From contig JAEXZK010000183.1 of assembly GCA_023451415.1 (NCBI GenBank), forward strand, positions 1 to 5,776: a stretch of DNA of 5,776 nt, in the 5' to 3' direction. A program made the translations under genes and the position numbers. This document shows, one piece after another, positions 5,429 through 5,776 of this stretch. The notes beneath the pieces are model-generated. The model saw nothing but the letters and a program-made list of their open reading frames with translations. It searched no databases and had not been told where the DNA came from. Each line of letters begins with the position of its first letter. Position 1 is the first letter of the stretch. Source of the stretch: Bacillota bacterium (GTDB lineage: Bacteria > Bacillota > Clostridia > Oscillospirales > Ruminococcaceae).

Positions 5429-5776
5429 CTATTTTGTACGGAAAGGAAAGGGGGGCTCATGCTCCATCAGCTTTAGGGAGGGACGGAGGCCCTCTGCCCG
5501 TATTTTGGAAGAAGAGGCATATTCGGAAGGGGTCATCCCCGTGATTTTTTTAAAGTGCCGGGAAAAATAGTGGATAGAGGTGTACCCAAGGTCGCGGGCG
5601 ATCTCGGTAAAGCTGCCGGACCGCTCCCGGATGGCTTGCTTGGCGGCTTCAATTTTCAGCTTGCCGAAGTACTCCATCACGCCGCCGCCCACCCGTTCCC
5701 GGAACATTTTCTGGAGATAGCTGCGGCCGATGAGGTTGTCCCGGCAGACGTCGTCCAGGCTCAACCGCTCCCTGAC
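5429..5776 (-). CDS. AraC-family transcriptional regulator, C-terminal part (cut by the right edge)
   Basis: The frame is open to the edge of the window (116 residues seen, first codon GTC), so the start lies outside; the TTG at 5764 is within the DNA-binding domain and is not a credible start. The visible part is the AraC DNA-binding domain. A first helix-turn-helix reads LSLDDVCRDNLIGRSYLQKMFRERVGGG in two pieces (LSLDDVCRDN, then LIGRSYLQKMFRERVGGG), linked by a helix KLKIEAAKQAI. The second is in SFTEIARDLGYTSIHYFSRH, ending with the signature FKKITGMTPSEY. A basic, proline-containing tail of about 30 residues follows. The N-terminal sensor part cannot be seen. Its terminator lies directly downstream. 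Being next to the isomerase-lyase operon, it may regulate that operon (inference). Confidence 0.9.
   Translation of the reverse strand, partial: VRERLSLDDVCRDNLIGRSYLQKMFRERVGGGVMEYFGKLKIEAAKQAIRERSGSFTEIARDLGYTSIHYFSRHFKKITGMTPSEYASSSKIRAEGLRPSLKLMEHEPPFPFRTK

Overview
The window looks like a piece of an accessory carbohydrate-use locus from a GC-rich member of the Clostridia (gut Oscillospiraceae/Lachnospiraceae type). This is inferred from strong AGGAGG-type ribosome binding sites, heavy use of G/C in third codon positions, and the gene families present. A membrane-anchored YesN-like AraC regulator of the kind seen here typically sits beside sugar ABC transporters in these bacteria. Nothing in the sequence fixes the species.

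Layout, left to right. Positions 1-53 (minus strand) hold what is probably only the first 17 codons of a divergent gene with a TTG start; its identity is not visible. Positions 54-325 are an AT-richer divergent intergenic region with an extended -10 promoter for the rightward operon and a long imperfect dyad centred at 214.5, a good operator candidate. The rightward operon (326-3627) encodes an 803-residue membrane-bound AraC-family regulator and, coupled through an ATGA overlap, a short Gfo/Idh/MocA-like protein. It converges directly, with overlapping stop codons in the palindrome TTAA, on a leftward operon (5293-3624). That operon encodes a xylose-isomerase-like TIM-barrel protein (sugar phosphate isomerase/epimerase family) followed, again through an ATGA overlap, by a DapA/NanA-family lyase. 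Upstream of the leftward operon are a good promoter and the intrinsic terminator of a further leftward gene, an AraC-family regulator whose N-terminal part lies beyond the right edge.

An oxidoreductase, an isomerase/epimerase and an aldolase/lyase beside a ligand-sensing regulator suggest catabolism of a sugar, sugar acid or related compound; the substrate cannot be read from the sequence. The unusual point is that all three enzyme-family proteins depart from their family signatures by eye alignment. The isomerase-like protein lacks three of the four usual metal ligands, including both catalytic glutamates. The DapA-like protein keeps the Schiff-base lysine but has Ser in place of the usual catalytic Tyr. 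The oxidoreductase-like protein is short, lacks a recognisable GxGxxG motif and the second strand of the Rossmann fold, and has DKC in place of EKP. Either the cluster is a set of pseudoenzymes or re-purposed active sites, or it carries out an unfamiliar reaction.
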